From: an uncultured Eubacteriaceae bacterium
GTDB lineage: Bacteria > Bacillota > Clostridia > Oscillospirales > Acutalibacteraceae
Reading direction: 5' to 3'
NCBI GenBank assembly: GCA_937905915.1
Contig: CALCVR010000330.1
Span: 1-8,154 of the forward strand
DNA: 8,154 bases
Position 1 is the stretch's first letter, and each line of letters starts with the position of its first letter. Under the pieces are notes generated by a model. It saw nothing but the letters and a program-made list of their open reading frames with translations. It was not told the origin of the DNA and made no database searches. Positions 7,019-8,154 of this stretch are shown here, piece by piece. The translations under genes and the position numbers were made by a program.

Positions 7019-7299
7019 TGGAGCAGAAAAATTTGACGGCATGGGACCGTGTCACAGCGGCCCGTATGCCGGGACGCCCCACCTCCCAGTATTTCATCGA
7101 CGCCATTTTTGACGACTTCATCGAGCTGCACGGCGATCGTCACTACGGCGACGACGCCTCGGTCATCGGCGGCATCGGCCTGCTGGATGGACAGCCCGTC
7201 ACCGTCATCGGCGAGGAAAAGGGGCAAAATCCCGCCGATCGCGCCCCAATTTCGGATCCCCCCATCCGGAAGGATACCGCAAAGCGCTTCGTCTTATGA
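7018..7299 (+). CDS. accA: accA upstream reading frame (N-terminal part)
   Basis: This frame encodes 93 residues, of which about the first 75 match the AccA N-terminus; the tail from PISDPP onward is out-of-frame read-through and should not be taken as protein sequence. The start ATG shares its A with the accD stop. GGAGGTG at 7004-7010 is the ribosome-binding site, seven bases before the ATG. Confidence 0.6.
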   Translation: MEQKNLTAWDRVTAARMPGRPTSQYFIDAIFDDFIELHGDRHYGDDASVIGGIGLLDGQPVTVIGEEKGQNPADRAPISDPPIRKDTAKRFVL

Positions 7300-7793
7300 A
7301 GCAGGCGGAGAAGTTCCATCGTCCGGTTATCTGCCTAGCCGATACCCAGGGCGCTTACTGCGGCGTCGGCGCCGAGGAACGTGGTCAGGGTGAGGCCATT
7401 GCCCGCAACCTCAAGGAGATGATGAAGCTGACGGTACCGGTCATCTCCATTGTCATCAGCGAAGGCGGTTCAGGCGGAGCTCTGGCCATCGCGGTGGCCA
7501 ACAAGGTAGCCATCCTCAAAAATGCTATTTACTCCATTCTTTCCCCGGAGGGCTTTGCCGCTATTTTGTGGAAGGACGCTTCCCGGGCCAAGGAAGCGGC
7601 CGAGGTCATGAAGATCACGGCCGACGAGCTTTACGACTTAGGGGTGGTAGATCAGGTCATCGAAGAAGGGGAAGAGCCGGCCGAAACCGCTAAGGCTATG
7701 AAGAGATATATCCTAAGTGAGCTGGAAGCCATGAAGGTTATGTCCCCCCAGGAGCTGAGCAATCAGCGGTACCAGAGGTTCCGCGCATTTTGA
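7296..7793 (+). CDS. accA: accA downstream reading frame (catalytic part)
   Basis: This frame carries most of the crotonase-fold domain: [24 protein letters not shown] region (about 20-43 from the ATG at 7296), [26 protein letters not shown], and the C-terminal SNQRYQRF. Homology extends upstream of ATG 7296 to about 7248, so that ATG is an internal Met and not a true start; there is no ribosome site before it. DTQGAY replaces the DTPGAY of E. coli. The frame's stop codon lies within the dyad at 7783-7823. Confidence 0.6.
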   Translation: MKQAEKFHRPVICLADTQGAYCGVGAEERGQGEAIARNLKEMMKLTVPVISIVISEGGSGGALAIAVANKVAILKNAIYSILSPEGFAAILWKDASRAKEAAEVMKITADELYDLGVVDQVIEEGEEPAETAKAMKRYILSELEAMKVMSPQELSNQRYQRFRAF

Positions 7794-7823
7794 TGGGGAC
7801 AGGTCTTATGCCCCAAAATGCGC
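7783..7823 (+). repeat. Inverted repeat spanning the accA stop codon
   Basis: GCGCATTTT (7783-7791) pairs perfectly with AAAATGCGC (7815-7823). After a 3-nt bulge (GAT, 7792-7794), GGGG (7795-7798) pairs with CCCC (7811-7814), closing a 12-nt loop: 13 pairs in all. The accA TGA sits at the bulge. The downstream base run is A, not T, so it is not a rho-independent terminator on the plus strand. It may protect or punctuate the 3' end of the accA message or weaken read-through into the regulator; this is inference. Confidence 0.45.
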
Positions 7824-7834
7824 AAAAATGCCGA

Positions 7835-7851
7835 CGGATGTCCCACATCCG
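7835..7851. promoter_or_regulatory. Perfect 7-3-7 palindrome ahead of the MarR gene
   Basis: CGGATGT-CCC-ACATCCG is a perfect inverted repeat lying 22 bp before the TTG start of the regulator and 10 bp before its GGAGGG ribosome site. It could be an autoregulatory operator or a small RNA hairpin. Its right part (7840-7850) can alternatively pair with GGATGTGGAC inside the coding start (7891-7900; ten pairs, one bulged C), which would place the ribosome site and TTG in a loop. No T-run follows, so it is not a terminator. Confidence 0.4.
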
Positions 7852-7873
7852 CCCCAAGTGTGGAGGGAAAACA

Positions 7874-8154
7874 TTGCATTACGCCCATGAGGATGTGGAC
7901 CGGCTTTTGGTTCAGACCTTTAATGAAATCTTAAAGGTGGAGGAATCAGCAGTCCGTGTTTCCACAAAGGACTTTATTTCGGCCAATGAAATCCACACCA
8001 TGGAGGCCATCGGCACCAACGCCCACAAAAGCATGAGCGAAGTGGCTGCGGCACTGCATATCACTGTCAGCACATTGACCACATCCATCAACCGTCTAGT
8101 GCTCAAGGGAATGGTAGTGCGTTCCAGGTCGGAGGAGGACCGGCGGGGCGTATG
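7874..8154 (+). CDS. MarR-family transcriptional regulator, FabT-like (3' end outside window)
   Basis: The 93 visible residues match the N-terminal dimer helix and winged helix-turn-helix of MarR proteins. They are closest, from memory, to FabT, the repressor of fatty acid synthesis in streptococci and relatives, whose DNA binding is strengthened by acyl-ACP. Supporting features are VDRLLVQTFNEILKVEE (8-24), NEIHTMEAIG (38-47), the HTH about 53-80 with ITVSTLTTSINRLVLKGM, and the wing RSRSEEDRRGV (83-93). The start is TTG at 7874: GGAGGG at 7862-7867 is well spaced and the N-terminus then lines up with FabT. In-frame ATGs at 7808 and 7838 would add 22 or 12 residues with poor ribosome sites. 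The gene lies 80 bp after accA, beyond two dyads, and could be the last gene of this operon or the first of the next. Regulation of the fab genes is inferred from family and position. Confidence 0.85.
   Translation, partial: MHYAHEDVDRLLVQTFNEILKVEESAVRVSTKDFISANEIHTMEAIGTNAHKSMSEVAAALHITVSTLTTSINRLVLKGMVVRSRSEEDRRGV

Larger units (their letters stand above)
7018..7793 (+). pseudogene. accA: Acetyl-CoA carboxylase carboxyltransferase alpha subunit AccA, broken by a frameshift near 7240-7248
   Basis: AccA is the second half of the carboxyltransferase. All expected parts are present, but in two frames. From ATG 7018 the protein runs [34 protein letters not shown] and [16 protein letters not shown], then turns to nonsense and stops at 7297-7299. 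From 7248 in the other frame the family reading resumes as [20 protein letters not shown] and continues to TGA 7791. E. coli has nine residues between KG and NFG; here there are seven plus two bases, so a net loss of four bases (or one, if the loop is a residue shorter) explains the break. The repaired protein would be about 258-259 residues, a plausible size. No codon other than those at the break is disrupted. Since accA is normally needed for growth and its neighbours are intact, a sequencing or assembly error is as likely as a true pseudogene. Confidence 0.8.

Noticed and set aside
7240..7250. Programmed ribosomal frameshift in accA
   Set aside because: A -1 shift at GCC-CCA does not fit an X-XXY-YYZ slippery heptamer, and a -1 slip would still leave the KG-NFG spacing shorter than in E. 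coli AccA. A missing-base explanation is simpler.
7258..7263. C6 homopolymer as the site of the accA frameshift
   Set aside because: The conserved NFG at 7248-7256 is already in the downstream frame, so the break lies before this run.
7808..7873. Earlier ATG starts (7808, 7838) for the MarR gene
   Set aside because: They have weak ribosome sites, add residues not seen in FabT-like proteins and run through the palindrome; TTG 7874 has GGAGGG six bases upstream.

Overview
This window is one dense plus-strand operon for bacterial type II fatty acid synthesis. In order it holds fabK (3' part only), fabD, fabG, fabF, accB, fabZ, accC, accD, accA (reading frame broken) and the start of a MarR-family regulator resembling FabT. 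The FMN-type enoyl reductase FabK, the gene order and the protein sequences point to a Gram-positive anaerobe of the Clostridia. My best guess is an Oscillospiraceae/Ruminococcaceae-like gut organism of middling GC; that placement is from memory of the families, not a search.

Layout. Bases 2-3521 carry the elongation-cycle genes fabK-fabD-fabG-fabF. A 161-bp AT-rich gap (3522-3682) with two separate dyads comes before accB (GTG start) and fabZ. A second gap (4591-4748) holds a large imperfect inverted repeat that could fold into a nested RNA structure. After it come accC, accD and accA, packed with stop/start overlaps (ATGA at 6104-6107; TAATG at 7016-7020). The last gap (7794-7873) contains two strong dyads, one spanning the accA stop codon, and then a TTG-started MarR gene that runs off the window.

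How the genes work together. AccB (biotin carrier), AccC (biotin carboxylase) and AccD/AccA (carboxyltransferase) make malonyl-CoA. FabD moves the malonyl group to acyl carrier protein. FabF condenses it with acyl-ACP, FabG reduces the ketone, FabZ dehydrates and FabK reduces the enoyl bond. The acpP and fabH genes are not in the window; in Firmicutes clusters of this type they usually lie upstream of fabK. No fabI, fabA or fabM is present here.

The pathway itself is ordinary and I see no new enzyme system. The points worth a second look are the accA frameshift near 7240-7248 (real mutation or assembly error), the structured fabZ-accC spacer, the operator-like dyads before accB and before the regulator, the regulator's position at the 3' end of the cluster, and a His-to-Arg change at a conserved nucleotide-site position of AccC. 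I see no tRNA, rRNA, mobile element or CRISPR, and no convincing intrinsic terminator. No gene-free stretch exceeds about 160 bases.
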